Shown here: positions 47,640 to 55,500 of the stretch, piece by piece
How positions within the stretch are numbered: position 1 is the stretch's first letter
How the letters are laid out: every line of letters starts with the position of its first letter
Origin: Pseudomonadota bacterium
Lineage (GTDB): Bacteria; Pseudomonadota; Alphaproteobacteria; Rhodospirillales; Magnetospirillaceae
DNA length: 57,732 nucleotides
Assembly (NCBI GenBank): GCA_021793155.1
Contig: JAJYTF010000030.1
Coordinates: 1 to 57,732 of the forward strand
Direction: 5' to 3'
Position numbers and translations under genes: made by a program
Notes under the pieces: model-generated
Databases searched by the model: none
What the model saw: the letters and a program-made list of their open reading frames with translations, nothing else
What the model was told of the DNA's origin: nothing

Positions 47640-47889
47640 TCGCCGCCAGCAGCTTCTCTACACAGCCGATGACATCGTCGACCGTGCGGACGGACTTGAA
47701 TTCATCCGGCTTGACGCGCTGGCCGGTGAGTTCCTGCAGCTTGACCACCAGGTCGACCGCGTCGATGCTGTCGAGATCCAACTCCTCGAACAACTTCGCT
47801 TCCAGGGTCACTTTGTCCCGCGGAATCTCGAACAGCTCTTCGAGATAGTCAGTTAGCTTCTCCAGAATTTCGAGGCGGGACAACATCAC
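47620..47889 (-). CDS. apeF: Acyl carrier protein 2 of aryl polyene cluster (ApeF-like)
   Basis: An 89-residue ACP with the phosphopantetheine site serine in ELDLDSIDAVDLV (about residue 40). It carries growing chains during APE synthesis and is a likely client of the nearby PPTase. ATG 47889 overlaps the stop of the first ACP by 4 bp. Confidence 0.88.
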   Translation of the reverse strand: MMLSRLEILEKLTDYLEELFEIPRDKVTLEAKLFEELDLDSIDAVDLVVKLQELTGQRVKPDEFKSVRTVDDVIGCVEKLLAANETAGC

Positions 47890-48149
47890 TGGTTTCCCTG
47901 CTGCGCGGCGATGAAACGGGCGAGACTGCGAACGTTGGCGAAATGGGCCTTCACCTCGTCGCTCACGGATTCGATTCTGATGCCATAACGCTGGCGGATC
48001 GCCACGCCCAGCTCCAAAGCGTCAATCGAATCCAATCCCAGTCCCTGGCCAAACAAAGGTTCATTACTGTCGATGTCTTCCGCAGAAATATCCTCCAGTT
48101 TCAGCGCATCGACGATCAGTCGTTTGATATCCATTTCAAGCTCAGGCAT
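47886..48149 (-). CDS. apeE: Acyl carrier protein 1 of aryl polyene cluster (ApeE-like)
   Basis: An 87-residue ACP with the modified serine in LGLDSIDALELGV (about residue 39). Tandem ACPs are a hallmark of APE clusters, where one carries the starter/elongating chain and the other may have a separate role. The start overlaps the acyltransferase gene by 8 bp; a later in-frame ATG is an alternative. Confidence 0.88.
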   Translation of the reverse strand: MPELEMDIKRLIVDALKLEDISAEDIDSNEPLFGQGLGLDSIDALELGVAIRQRYGIRIESVSDEVKAHFANVRSLARFIAAQQGNQ

Positions 48150-48906
48150 TGGCCAGTTTTTCCGCGTAATACTGTTCTAGGGATTGCACCAGTCTTCGGG
48201 CTGCGACACTGCGGTACGAATATTTCAGGTAACGATCTGCGTCCAGGCATTCGCCGATCATTAGCCGGAATAGCGGGGGGCGCGACGGGATTCGCCACCA
48301 TGGCTCACCCTTCACCAAGGTCGGTGGATCGCAGGTGATGACCACCAACTGGATCGGTGCGCCGGTCAGCGTGGCGAGATTGGCGAAGCCGCGACGGAAA
48401 CGGGGGGGCTTGCCGGGCCGGCTGCGTGTCCCTTCCGGAAAGACGATCAGGATGTTGCCGGCGGCGAGCGCGGCTTGGCAGGCGGCGATCAACTCCTCGG
48501 CCTCGAGGTCGTTGCGGATGTATCCGGCGCGGCGCATCAGCGGCCCAAGCAGGGGGTGGGCCCACAGCTCGTGTTTGACGATACATTGGGCCCGCGGCAC
48601 CATTGCCATCAACATAACGACGTCGAGCAGCGAGGGGTGGTTTGCGACAACGAGCCGTCCACCGCACTGGTTCAGTTTTTCGGCACCGTCGACCTGCAGT
48701 CGGATTAGGCCGAGACGCTGCAGCGCTTCGACGTAGAAACGGAAAGCGAGATGGATGAGCAATTGGGCTCGCTCGCGCCGGTACCGAGGAAACAGGGCAA
48801 GGAGCGGCAAGACGGTGACCGCGAGCAATCCGCCGCCGAAGAAAATGAAGGCGAAGGCGCCCCCCGTTGCGACCAGCCGCCAAGTGTAGTCAAGACGCCG
48901 GCGCAT
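48142..48906 (-). CDS. Lysophospholipid acyltransferase-type protein (ApeD-like)
   Basis: A 254-residue PlsC-like acyltransferase: NHPSLLD (the HX4D motif), FPEGTRSRPGKPP and an N-terminal membrane helix (GGAFAFIFFGGGLLAVTVL). It probably acylates the glycerol- or sugar-linked anchor of the aryl polyene. It overlaps the chain-length factor gene by 17 bp. Confidence 0.86.
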   Translation of the reverse strand: MRRRLDYTWRLVATGGAFAFIFFGGGLLAVTVLPLLALFPRYRRERAQLLIHLAFRFYVEALQRLGLIRLQVDGAEKLNQCGGRLVVANHPSLLDVVMLMAMVPRAQCIVKHELWAHPLLGPLMRRAGYIRNDLEAEELIAACQAALAAGNILIVFPEGTRSRPGKPPRFRRGFANLATLTGAPIQLVVITCDPPTLVKGEPWWRIPSRPPLFRLMIGECLDADRYLKYSYRSVAARRLVQSLEQYYAEKLANA

Positions 48907-49627
48907 CGGTCTTCACCAGCCGCCAGGCTTGGCGCTCGCCCACGAGTGTGGTTTCTGCCACACCGGTCAGAAGGAAGCGCAGAAAAGCTTCGCCGGGCCG
49001 GGAGGCCGTCACCGCGCCGGCCGGCGCCGGCGTAGCCGACAGGCGGACTCCCGCTCCGGCTTCGTGGGCCTCCAGCGTGAGTGCCAATGCCAAGGTTTCG
49101 GCATCCGGTTCATCGAATTCGTCAAAGGGGTCGCACAATGGTTCATCGTAATACACCAATACCACCGGGTCACCCGCATCTGCTGCCAGACAGGCGGCTG
49201 CCTCCATGAGGCCACAAAAGAAGGTTTCGCCGCCGGCCGCCACTGCAACATGGCCGCGACGATTGTTCTGGGCGATGGACAGCAGTCCGGCCAGCGCATG
49301 ATGGACTGACAAGGTGAAGTCCGCCGGCGATACGCTCTCGCCCCGGATAAGGCCGTCCATCATCGACTTGGTGCGGCCGAATTCACCGTGCCGCGAGGCT
49401 AACACCAACCGAGCCGCCGCCGCCCGTGGTAGATTCCAGGCGACACGCGACGCCTGCTGGCCGAGAGGGCTGACCCGTCGGCGCAATAGCGTAGGCACGG
49501 CAGGAACTGGCCGATCGAGCTGTGCCTTCGGCGTCCCACCGCCAGCCCAGACTCGCCAGTCATCTTCAGTTTCCCGGCCGGGCGCCCAGGCCGCCCATGT
49601 GCCGATGCGAAAGGTAAGTGTACTCAT
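48890..49627 (-). CDS. apeC: KS-like chain-length factor (ApeC-like)
   Basis: A 245-residue protein of the beta-ketoacyl-synthase N-terminal-like group (PF13723 type), about half of a full ketosynthase and without the catalytic cysteine at the usual place (SVHHALAGLLSIAQNN replaces it). In characterised APE systems this subunit forms a heterocomplex with ApeO and sets chain length. ATG 49627 (MSTLTFRIGTW) is preferred; the frame continues 34 residues upstream with no ribosome site. First gene of the operon. Confidence 0.83.
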   Translation of the reverse strand: MSTLTFRIGTWAAWAPGRETEDDWRVWAGGGTPKAQLDRPVPAVPTLLRRRVSPLGQQASRVAWNLPRAAAARLVLASRHGEFGRTKSMMDGLIRGESVSPADFTLSVHHALAGLLSIAQNNRRGHVAVAAGGETFFCGLMEAAACLAADAGDPVVLVYYDEPLCDPFDEFDEPDAETLALALTLEAHEAGAGVRLSATPAPAGAVTASRPGEAFLRFLLTGVAETTLVGERQAWRLVKTDAPAS

Positions 49628-49771
49628 GACCCCCGCCGGGATGCCGTCGTGCTGAGCATTTCCCGCTTTTGTTTGGCCCCGCTCTCCGATTTGAACCTCC
49701 CCCTCGGCTCGCAATCGGCGAAACGGCAAACTAACATAGTCCTATAAGTTTGTGGAGGCTAACCTCAGCCG
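49628..49771. promoter_or_regulatory. Divergent promoter region of the APE operon and PPTase gene
   Basis: 144 bp between two divergent starts. The right half is A/T-rich (AACATAGTCCTATAAGTTTG, 49733-49752) and may hold overlapping -10 elements. A GGAGG ribosome site sits about 13 nt before the PPTase ATG, slightly far. No specific operator is recognised. Confidence 0.5.
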
Positions 49772-50431
49772 ATGAACGTTGTCTTGTCCTGGCTGTGTAG
49801 CAACAGCGCCGTTACCGATCGGCTAACTGCGCGTTGGGCGACTGACGTGGATCACCAGGCCGCAGCGCGGCGCCCGACGGGACCCGCGCGCAACACCTCC
49901 CTGTTGGCCCGCGCCGCCCTCCGTGCCTTGCTCGCCGAAGAAACAGGCCGCGCAGATTGGAGGTTGATCGCCGATCCGCGCGGTAAGCCGCTGGCGGTCG
50001 ACCCGGCAGACCAGCCGGGCCCGGCGGTTTCACTCTCCCACGGCGGCGGGTTGGTGGCGGTGGCATTGAGTTCGGCGGAGACAAGACTGGGCGTCGATGT
50101 TGAGGCTCATCGCAAGCGCGACGTCCAAGCCTTGGCCGGTTACGCCTTCGGCCCTACTGAACAGGCATTGGTGCGGGCCGGCGGCGCGGGCGCCTTTTTT
50201 CGCATCTGGAGCCTGCGCGAAGCCATGGGCAAGGCAACGGGTGACGGCCTTGCCCTTGCAGTCGACCGCCGCGATCGGGTTGCCGGAGGCGACGAATACG
50301 GAATTTGGTCCTGTGGTGAGTGGTGGCTGGCCCATCTCGCTCCGCAGCAGGGGTACAGCCTAGCGGTGGCGTTGCTGGGCGGCGGCCGACACCGCCTCAC
50401 CCTGCGACCGGTTTCACTCAAGGCCGGTTGA
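49772..50431 (+). CDS. 4'-phosphopantetheinyl transferase
   Basis: A 219-residue Sfp/AcpT-type enzyme that activates carrier proteins by adding phosphopantetheine. The two family motifs are LGVDVEAHR (metal-binding GVDxE) and FFRIWSLREAMGKATG (the WxxKE-A-xxK site, here with arginine in LREA). It is divergent from the APE operon, whose two ACPs are the obvious clients. Its 3' end overlaps the converging hydrolase gene by 14 bp. Confidence 0.85.
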   Translation: MNVVLSWLCSNSAVTDRLTARWATDVDHQAAARRPTGPARNTSLLARAALRALLAEETGRADWRLIADPRGKPLAVDPADQPGPAVSLSHGGGLVAVALSSAETRLGVDVEAHRKRDVQALAGYAFGPTEQALVRAGGAGAFFRIWSLREAMGKATGDGLALAVDRRDRVAGGDEYGIWSCGEWWLAHLAPQQGYSLAVALLGGGRHRLTLRPVSLKAG

Positions 50432-51449
50432 CCGGTTTTTGCATCGCTGCGCGGCATTTTTTCGGGTTGGCGATGTAATCCCTGCACAACCGTCCGCGCC
50501 TGCCCGCTTCCGAAGTTAACGGCCGGTTAGGGGCGAGAACCCAGGCAGCAACGTCACTGGTCGGGTCCGCGGCATCGAGGCTACGAAACAGCAAATGGCG
50601 CCCCCTCGGATATAGCCCTAGGCTGGCGGATGGCAAAGTTTCTGCCAGCCGGGCAATCGCTTTGCGGTCGACTAGCCTGTCGTTGTCGCCAAACAATAGC
50701 AGCACCGGCCGACGCAGTTGCGGGCCGCGGCGAGACGCCATATCCATCAGTTCGACGATCCCCGCCAGGGTGTCGAGGCGGGTCTCGTGGATGACCATGG
50801 GATCGGCATGCAGTTGGGCTAGCACCGCCGGATCATCCGAGGCCGGCGATCGCTGCCTGGAGGAAGGGAAAGTCCAGTCAGGCGCCAGCAGACGGCCGGC
50901 ACGCGATAGTTCATGCATCAACGCGCCTTTCACCGATTGCGGCCAGAGGGCGGGGGCCGCCAGCACCACGCCGGCCACCGGTGGGGCGTCCGGCCGGGTG
51001 GCGGTCAGCAAGACAACCGCGCCGCCCAAGCTTTCCCCCATCAGAAAGATCGGCACCCCGGGATGGCGTGCGGCGACAAGACGAACAAAATCGGCCAAAT
51101 ACGCCGCCATGGGCTCGGCTCCGTACCACCGGCCGCGTTCTCCGCCACCGCCAAATCCAGGCTGATCGTAGGCATAGGTGATTATGCCCCGTTTCGTCCA
51201 TGCGGCGGCGGGCGATGCCCAAGCCAAACGGTAATCGTTCATGCCGTGAACGGCGACGACCACGGCCTTTGCTAGGCCATCTGCTTGCCATATCGAGAGG
51301 GGTAGGGAGAGGCCGTCAGAGGTGATGTATAAATTCCCTTCGATCCGTCCGGCAACCGGAGGCAAAAGGGCAGTGTTGTCACGCTGAGCATGGGCGGCGG
51401 AGGCCAGCAAAAACACCACGGCGATTGCGCCAAAGAGCTTGCTCATCAT
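50418..51449 (-). CDS. Exported alpha/beta hydrolase, monoacylglycerol-lipase-like
   Basis: A 343-residue protein with a signal peptide (MMSKLFGAIAVVFLLASAAHA). The hydrolase triad is complete: GESLGG nucleophile, GDNDRLVD aspartate, GRHLLF histidine; VVAVHGMNDYRLAW carries the oxyanion HG. Family members cleave monoacylglycerols. It might trim lipid carriers used by the APE pathway, but only its position in the island suggests this. The C-terminal cysteine pair (LCRDY, KKCRAA) is unusual. Confidence 0.78.
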   Translation of the reverse strand: MMSKLFGAIAVVFLLASAAHAQRDNTALLPPVAGRIEGNLYITSDGLSLPLSIWQADGLAKAVVVAVHGMNDYRLAWASPAAAWTKRGIITYAYDQPGFGGGGERGRWYGAEPMAAYLADFVRLVAARHPGVPIFLMGESLGGAVVLLTATRPDAPPVAGVVLAAPALWPQSVKGALMHELSRAGRLLAPDWTFPSSRQRSPASDDPAVLAQLHADPMVIHETRLDTLAGIVELMDMASRRGPQLRRPVLLLFGDNDRLVDRKAIARLAETLPSASLGLYPRGRHLLFRSLDAADPTSDVAAWVLAPNRPLTSEAGRRGRLCRDYIANPKKCRAAMQKPVNRP

Positions 51450-51493
51450 CGAGAGCCTTTTCGACTGCCGCCTGCCACCCCCAAGATATAAGT

Positions 51494-51524
51494 AGTGCCG
51501 CCGGACACCCCAACCGGCGGCACT
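51494..51524 (-). terminator. Strong stem-loop between hydrolase and lipoprotein genes
   Basis: AGTGCCGCCGG and CCGGCGGCACT form an 11-bp stem with a 9-nt loop, 24 bp after the lipoprotein stop (minus strand), followed on that strand by an A/T-rich ACTACTTATATCTT. It fits a terminator for the small lipoprotein gene. Confidence 0.6.
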
Positions 51525-51548
51525 CTAAGCCAGAGTCTGCCTGTTGCG

Positions 51549-51944
51549 TCACTTGGCGATGAGCGCAACGTTCGTTAGTCTGGTGTCGATGTCTTTCTCA
51601 AGATTGCGAATCCAGACATTGTAATGTGAATGAATGGTGCCACCTTCATCCGCCATTCCTGTGGTGGACCTATGAATAATGCGCCAGGATTTCTGGTCAA
51701 ATAAAATATCAACTTCAGCTGAATGTTTTACATCTGACTGTGTGGCGATAAGATGTCCAGTGTCGATGTGCTGGAATTTCCAATTATGTATTTGCCCTGC
51801 GCTGACGATGACTTCCTCGATGCGGCCCATCGGCAGCGTCGCTGCGCCCGCCGGCATCGATCTATCCACATTGTAAATCGGCTGATGTTTATAGGCACAG
51901 GCCCCGACCACAAGCGCTATTAGAACTGTAGCTATTTTTCTCAT
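51549..51944 (-). CDS. Small lipoprotein, unknown function
   Basis: A 131-residue protein starting MRKIATVLIALVVGACAYKH with a clear lipobox (VGAC). The mature part contains LPMGRIEEVIVSAGQ and ATQSDVKHSAEVDILFDQ and is not recognised. AGGGGAGAGT precedes ATG 51944. It is more A/T-rich than neighbours, like the other island lipoprotein at 35081. Confidence 0.7.
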   Translation of the reverse strand: MRKIATVLIALVVGACAYKHQPIYNVDRSMPAGAATLPMGRIEEVIVSAGQIHNWKFQHIDTGHLIATQSDVKHSAEVDILFDQKSWRIIHRSTTGMADEGGTIHSHYNVWIRNLEKDIDTRLTNVALIAK

Positions 51945-52567
51945 ATCAATACTCTCCCCTTTGTCCCCCTTCCGTGAAGGTAAGTCAGAACCTTGCACCA
52001 TACATCCCAAAATTTTGCCGCTAGGGCTTGTCGCGGAGATTTGTTGATCAGGAGATGGTACCGGTCCGCCATCGAAGGTCTGCTCAAGAAGGCCGCGCTG
52101 ACCTTTCATACCGACCCGCGACCGCCTGTGCAGAGAATTTGGGCAAGGTCCGCAATCCGGAATCGCCGCCGACCCTCGGATCGACCGCCATGGGCGCGCT
52201 GCTGACAGCATGGGCCACAAATTGCTGACGGTCGGCCGGGATTGGACGTCGCCCTGGGGAATTGCCCCACCTCAGCCGGGAGGGATAGAGCACCCCGAGA
52301 TCAACAAGCCTTTCGCGCCCCAAAAGGGCGAGTACGGCGTGAAGCCCACGGGCCCGGTTCTCCGCCGCCGCTGCGGGCACCGTATTAGGTGAGATGCCGG
52401 AACAGAGTGAGCGCCAGAACCACTATCACCATCAAGGGTCTGGCGGCGCCCGTCCCATGCCGCCAATCCGATTCCGGTAACAAGCCAAACCAAGTTACCG
52501 GAAACAATCTAAGGCTTGTTACCGGCAATAAAAGCGCCTAATGTTTCCGGTAGCGAAAGAGGATGCC
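51945..52567. other. Long non-coding stretch before the toxin-antitoxin pair
   Basis: About 620 bp with no gene I can support. A 60-codon frame at 52210-52392 gives a peptide without recognisable features. The right 100 bp is the operator array of the antitoxin. The middle is GC-rich and might be a remnant of a lost gene. Confidence 0.35.
52472..52554. promoter_or_regulatory. Operator array upstream of AbiE-like pair
   Basis: Four copies of a GTTACCGGAA-type box: TTCCGGTAAC 52472-52481 (inverse), GTTACCGGAA 52494-52503, GTTACCGGCA 52518-52527, TTCCGGTAGC 52545-52554 (inverse). Copies one and two form a perfect 10-bp inverted repeat with a 12-nt spacer, as do three and four with mismatches. 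Such arrays suit antitoxin autoregulation. Confidence 0.65.
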
Positions 52568-52918
52568 ATGTCCGTCAACCATCTGTCCGTCCGTGAACGA
52601 GTCCACCTCTCGCGCGAGCGCCGACGCCAGGCCGGGCTTCAGCGCGTCGAGGTTCTCGTTCCGGCCGACAAGATCGACCTTTTGCGAGCCTATGCGGCCC
52701 AATTGCGGGAAGGAACGCAATCCGAGAAGTTGCTGGTGCTCCGCCAGTTGGTGGCGAAGGCCTACCAAAATTTCCACGCCAGTTGCCTCGACAATATCAC
52801 CATCGACCCGGCCAATGCCGACTTCAGCGACGCCGCCATCGTCGCCGCAGCGCTGATGCATCGTGGTCAGGCCGAAGCCTACAAGCTCGGTCGACAGATT
52901 CGCGACCTGATTAAATAA
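52568..52918 (+). CDS. Antitoxin of AbiE-like toxin-antitoxin pair
   Basis: A 116-residue basic protein. QRVEVLVPADKIDLLRAYAA after a positively charged start resembles a ribbon-helix-helix DNA-binding segment; the rest is helical. ATG 52568 is chosen over 52541 because an AGAGGA site precedes it and an operator box covers the earlier start. Its TAA overlaps the toxin ATG (TAATG), so the two are translated together. It should bind the four boxes upstream. Confidence 0.65.
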   Translation: MSVNHLSVRERVHLSRERRRQAGLQRVEVLVPADKIDLLRAYAAQLREGTQSEKLLVLRQLVAKAYQNFHASCLDNITIDPANADFSDAAIVAAALMHRGQAEAYKLGRQIRDLIK

Positions 52919-53742
52919 TGCCGCTCACCGACATCCAACGCCGTGTCGTGGCGATCTTGAAACCGTTTCGCACGCCGCACGACTATGTCGCCGGTGGCGC
53001 AGCACTCAATCGACAATGGGCACGACTGTCCGATGACATGGACATCTTCCGCGATTATCGGGGCCATCTTCCGCACAATATCCAGCCGGAACTCGATGCC
53101 CTACGGCAAGCCGGCCTTTCCATCGAAGTGACCACCGACACCGAATGGATGGTCGAGGTCATTCTCCGGTACTACGGTTTCGAGACAAAGGTCCAATGGC
53201 TGGATGAGCCGGAGACCTGCCGGCGCTTCTTTCCCGCTCTCGACGACGACGAATTGGGCTTCCGCCTGCACCAGGCGGACCTGGCCGTCAACAAGGTTCT
53301 CTGCGCGGCACGTCGACGGTCCGCCGCCCGCGACGCCGTCGACCTTACCACCATCGTCCAAAATTATGCACCTTTGGGCCCGTTGGTTTGGGCTCTCAGC
53401 GGCAAAGATGCCAACCTGACCCCGCCGCGTGCCATCCGCGCGATCCGAGACATTGCCTTCGGCTATTCCGACGAGGAGATCCGGTCAGTGCGCATGGAGC
53501 GAGGCCACACCCTCACGCGGACGGAGGTCAGACAAGTCCTGGAACCGGCATTGGACTTGGCGGCAGAATATTGCGACGAGGCTGCGCCCATCGAGCTGCC
53601 GGGACATCTGTTTGTCAACGAAACCGAAACACCGATGGCCGCCCGCGCCGAGGATATCGCGCGAGGGATTGCGAAGGCCATTCCGGTGAGAGACTTCACG
53701 ATCATCCCGACGGTTCACCCTCATTCGACGCCTCAAGAGTGA
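52918..53742 (+). CDS. AbiEii-type nucleotidyltransferase toxin
   Basis: A 274-residue nucleotidyltransferase. The active-site pattern is GGAALNRQ followed by RLSDDMDIF (two acidic residues that bind metal), and DLAVNKVLCAARRRSAARDA with DLTTI further on, the usual AbiEii lysine/arginine block. AbiEii toxins modify tRNA or other targets with nucleotides and act in abortive infection. Paired with the upstream gene; unlike classical AbiEi, that partner is small, so the subtype is not classical. Confidence 0.8.
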   Translation: MPLTDIQRRVVAILKPFRTPHDYVAGGAALNRQWARLSDDMDIFRDYRGHLPHNIQPELDALRQAGLSIEVTTDTEWMVEVILRYYGFETKVQWLDEPETCRRFFPALDDDELGFRLHQADLAVNKVLCAARRRSAARDAVDLTTIVQNYAPLGPLVWALSGKDANLTPPRAIRAIRDIAFGYSDEEIRSVRMERGHTLTRTEVRQVLEPALDLAAEYCDEAAPIELPGHLFVNETETPMAARAEDIARGIAKAIPVRDFTIIPTVHPHSTPQE

Positions 53743-53908
53743 TCCTCCGGTCGCGCCGGTGCCCGCCAGCCCCATAAGCCTGTCTTCTCTAGACACGGCC
53801 TGAACTGTCGTCATCAAAGATGATTGACCAGAGTTATCCTTAGCGGTCCGTGAGAGAGAAGAGGACATCGGCGAACCGACATGAAATCAAGTCGCCTCTG
53901 ATGCGGCC

Positions 53909-54346
53909 TCAGCCCTCTCCAAACATCGAAAGCTGTGTGGCTGGCTTATTTCCAGACGATGTTGAGGACGCAGCCGCGTCCTTTGCCGCCGGTGGCGCGC
54001 CGACGCCCAGTTCTTTCACGAGGAGCGCCAGCAAGCGTCCCAGCTTGATCCGCCCCTTCCAATGAAGGCCGTCCTTGTATTTCGCATTGTTACGGACACC
54101 CTCGTGCATCATGTCCGATGTGGGGGCAGATAACGGGCCGATTTCGAAGTCGACGATCGGACCGACCGGCAGGGCGGCTTCGTCCGATTGCCGGACATTG
54201 TCTGCTTCCGCGTTCGAAAGCAGGAGGGACACCGTCTCCTGCACTACGCCAGTGAGATGCTCAGGCACCCAAAATACCAACTGGCGCCGTCCCTCCTTAT
54301 AGCGCCGCTCGCGCAGCCGCCGCATCCGTTCCGCACTGTCGACCAT
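53909..54346 (-). CDS. Hypothetical protein with RHH-like N-terminus
   Basis: A 145-residue protein. The start (MVDSAERMRRLRERRYKEGR) is basic, followed by RQLVFWVPEHLTGVVQETVS, which could be a ribbon-helix-helix strand and helix. The C-terminal part (KGRIKLGRLLALLVKELG) is helical with a disordered alanine/serine tail. A CGTCATTAGTGACG palindrome at 54348-54361 sits just before its ATG and may be its binding site. Not recognised otherwise. Confidence 0.55.
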   Translation of the reverse strand: MVDSAERMRRLRERRYKEGRRQLVFWVPEHLTGVVQETVSLLLSNAEADNVRQSDEAALPVGPIVDFEIGPLSAPTSDMMHEGVRNNAKYKDGLHWKGRIKLGRLLALLVKELGVGAPPAAKDAAASSTSSGNKPATQLSMFGEG

Positions 54347-54449
54347 ACGTCATTAGTGACGATTTTTCTTTGCTATGTCAATGCGATAGGCTGTGATGTT
54401 GCCGGTGGCGTAGAAGCGCGTAAATCTGGTGGTCAGTGTGCGGGTATGT

Positions 54450-54471
54450 GACGGGGCCGGTTGGCCCCGTC
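54450..54471. terminator. Hairpin at the end of the IS21 remnant
   Basis: GACGGGGCC and GGCCCCGTC, a 9-bp perfect stem with a 4-nt loop, 13 bp after the last IS21 reading frame stops. No U-run follows on either strand. Confidence 0.5.
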
Positions 54472-54484
54472 GTTGTGCTGGCGA

Positions 54485-54757
54485 TCAGAACGGCAGTTCG
54501 TCCTCGGATATGACGCCCGGCTTGGCCGGCGGCGACTGGTATTGCTCGCGGGCGGCTTCGGTGAGCGTTGGCCCGTAGATGTTGGCGATGAGGTCGCGCA
54601 TCTCGTCGATAAGCTCGAAGATGGCGAGGGCTTCGCCGGGCGACCAGGTGGTCGGGATGCCGAACGGCACGGTGAGTGGGAGGCCGGGTTCACGCCGCGG
54701 CGCACCGCAGATCGGGCAGGCATTGCGCCGCTGTTTGGCGCGTTTGCGATTGGTCAT
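54485..54757 (-). CDS. Small IS21 accessory protein
   Basis: A 90-residue protein starting MTNRKRAKQRRNACPICGAP, with a CPxCG knuckle and an acidic C-terminus (VISEDELPF). Its ATG overlaps the istB stop (ATGA). Small frames of this kind follow istB in many alphaproteobacterial IS21 copies; function unknown. Confidence 0.6.
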   Translation of the reverse strand: MTNRKRAKQRRNACPICGAPRREPGLPLTVPFGIPTTWSPGEALAIFELIDEMRDLIANIYGPTLTEAAREQYQSPPAKPGVISEDELPF

Positions 54758-55500
54758 GGTTTTCCTCCGCGGCGCTGCTTGGCCTTTTTCGCGGCGCGCT
54801 CGGCGGCCTCCTTGGCGCGGTAGGATTCGCCCTCGATGGAGATGACCTCGGCCCTGTGCATCAGGCGGTCGACCATCGAGACGACGCAGGCGGCGTTGGG
54901 GAACACCTCGCCCCAGTCGCGGAAGGCGCGATTGGTGGTGACCACGGTGCTCTTTTGCTCGTAGCGGCGACTGATCAGCTCGAACAGCAGATCGGCATGG
55001 CGGTTCGAGTAGGACAGGTAGCCGATCTCGTCGATGACGAGGACGGCGGGCGCGACGTAATGCCGGAGCCGCCGGCGGAGTGTGGCATCGTTGTCGAGGG
55101 AAGCCAGTTCGCCGAGCAGCTGGCCGGCCGTGGTGAACAGCACGGTGTGGCCATGGATCAGCGCCTCGTGGGCGAGATTGCGAGCCAATGTCGATTTGCC
55201 GAGGCCGTTGCCGCCGACGAAGACGGCATTGGTGGCGTCCTTGACGAAGTCGAGGGTCATCAGGGATTCGAAGGTGGCCCGGTCGACGGCGGCGGGCCAG
55301 TCCCATTCGAAGTCGCACAGGGGCTTGAAGCGGCCGATCCTGGAGGCTTGGAGCCGACGGTCCAGGCTGCGCCGGGCGCGCTCCTCCTCTTCCCAGGCGA
55401 TCAGCGCCTCAGCCCAGCCACCGGCGTCCGGCCAGTGGGCCAGCAGGCCATAGAGGTGCAATGCCTTGGCCCGAGCTTGCAGATCGTCATGGCTCGTCAT
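54754..55500 (-). CDS. istB: IS21-family helper ATPase IstB
   Basis: A 248-residue AAA+ ATPase that assists the IstA transposase. Walker A FVGGNGLGKSTLARN, Walker B VLVIDEIGYL, and SRRYEQKSTVVTTNRAF as the sensor region. ATG 55500 overlaps the istA stop region and has GGAGG before it. It looks intact. Confidence 0.9.
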   Translation of the reverse strand: MTSHDDLQARAKALHLYGLLAHWPDAGGWAEALIAWEEEERARRSLDRRLQASRIGRFKPLCDFEWDWPAAVDRATFESLMTLDFVKDATNAVFVGGNGLGKSTLARNLAHEALIHGHTVLFTTAGQLLGELASLDNDATLRRRLRHYVAPAVLVIDEIGYLSYSNRHADLLFELISRRYEQKSTVVTTNRAFRDWGEVFPNAACVVSMVDRLMHRAEVISIEGESYRAKEAAERAAKKAKQRRGGKP

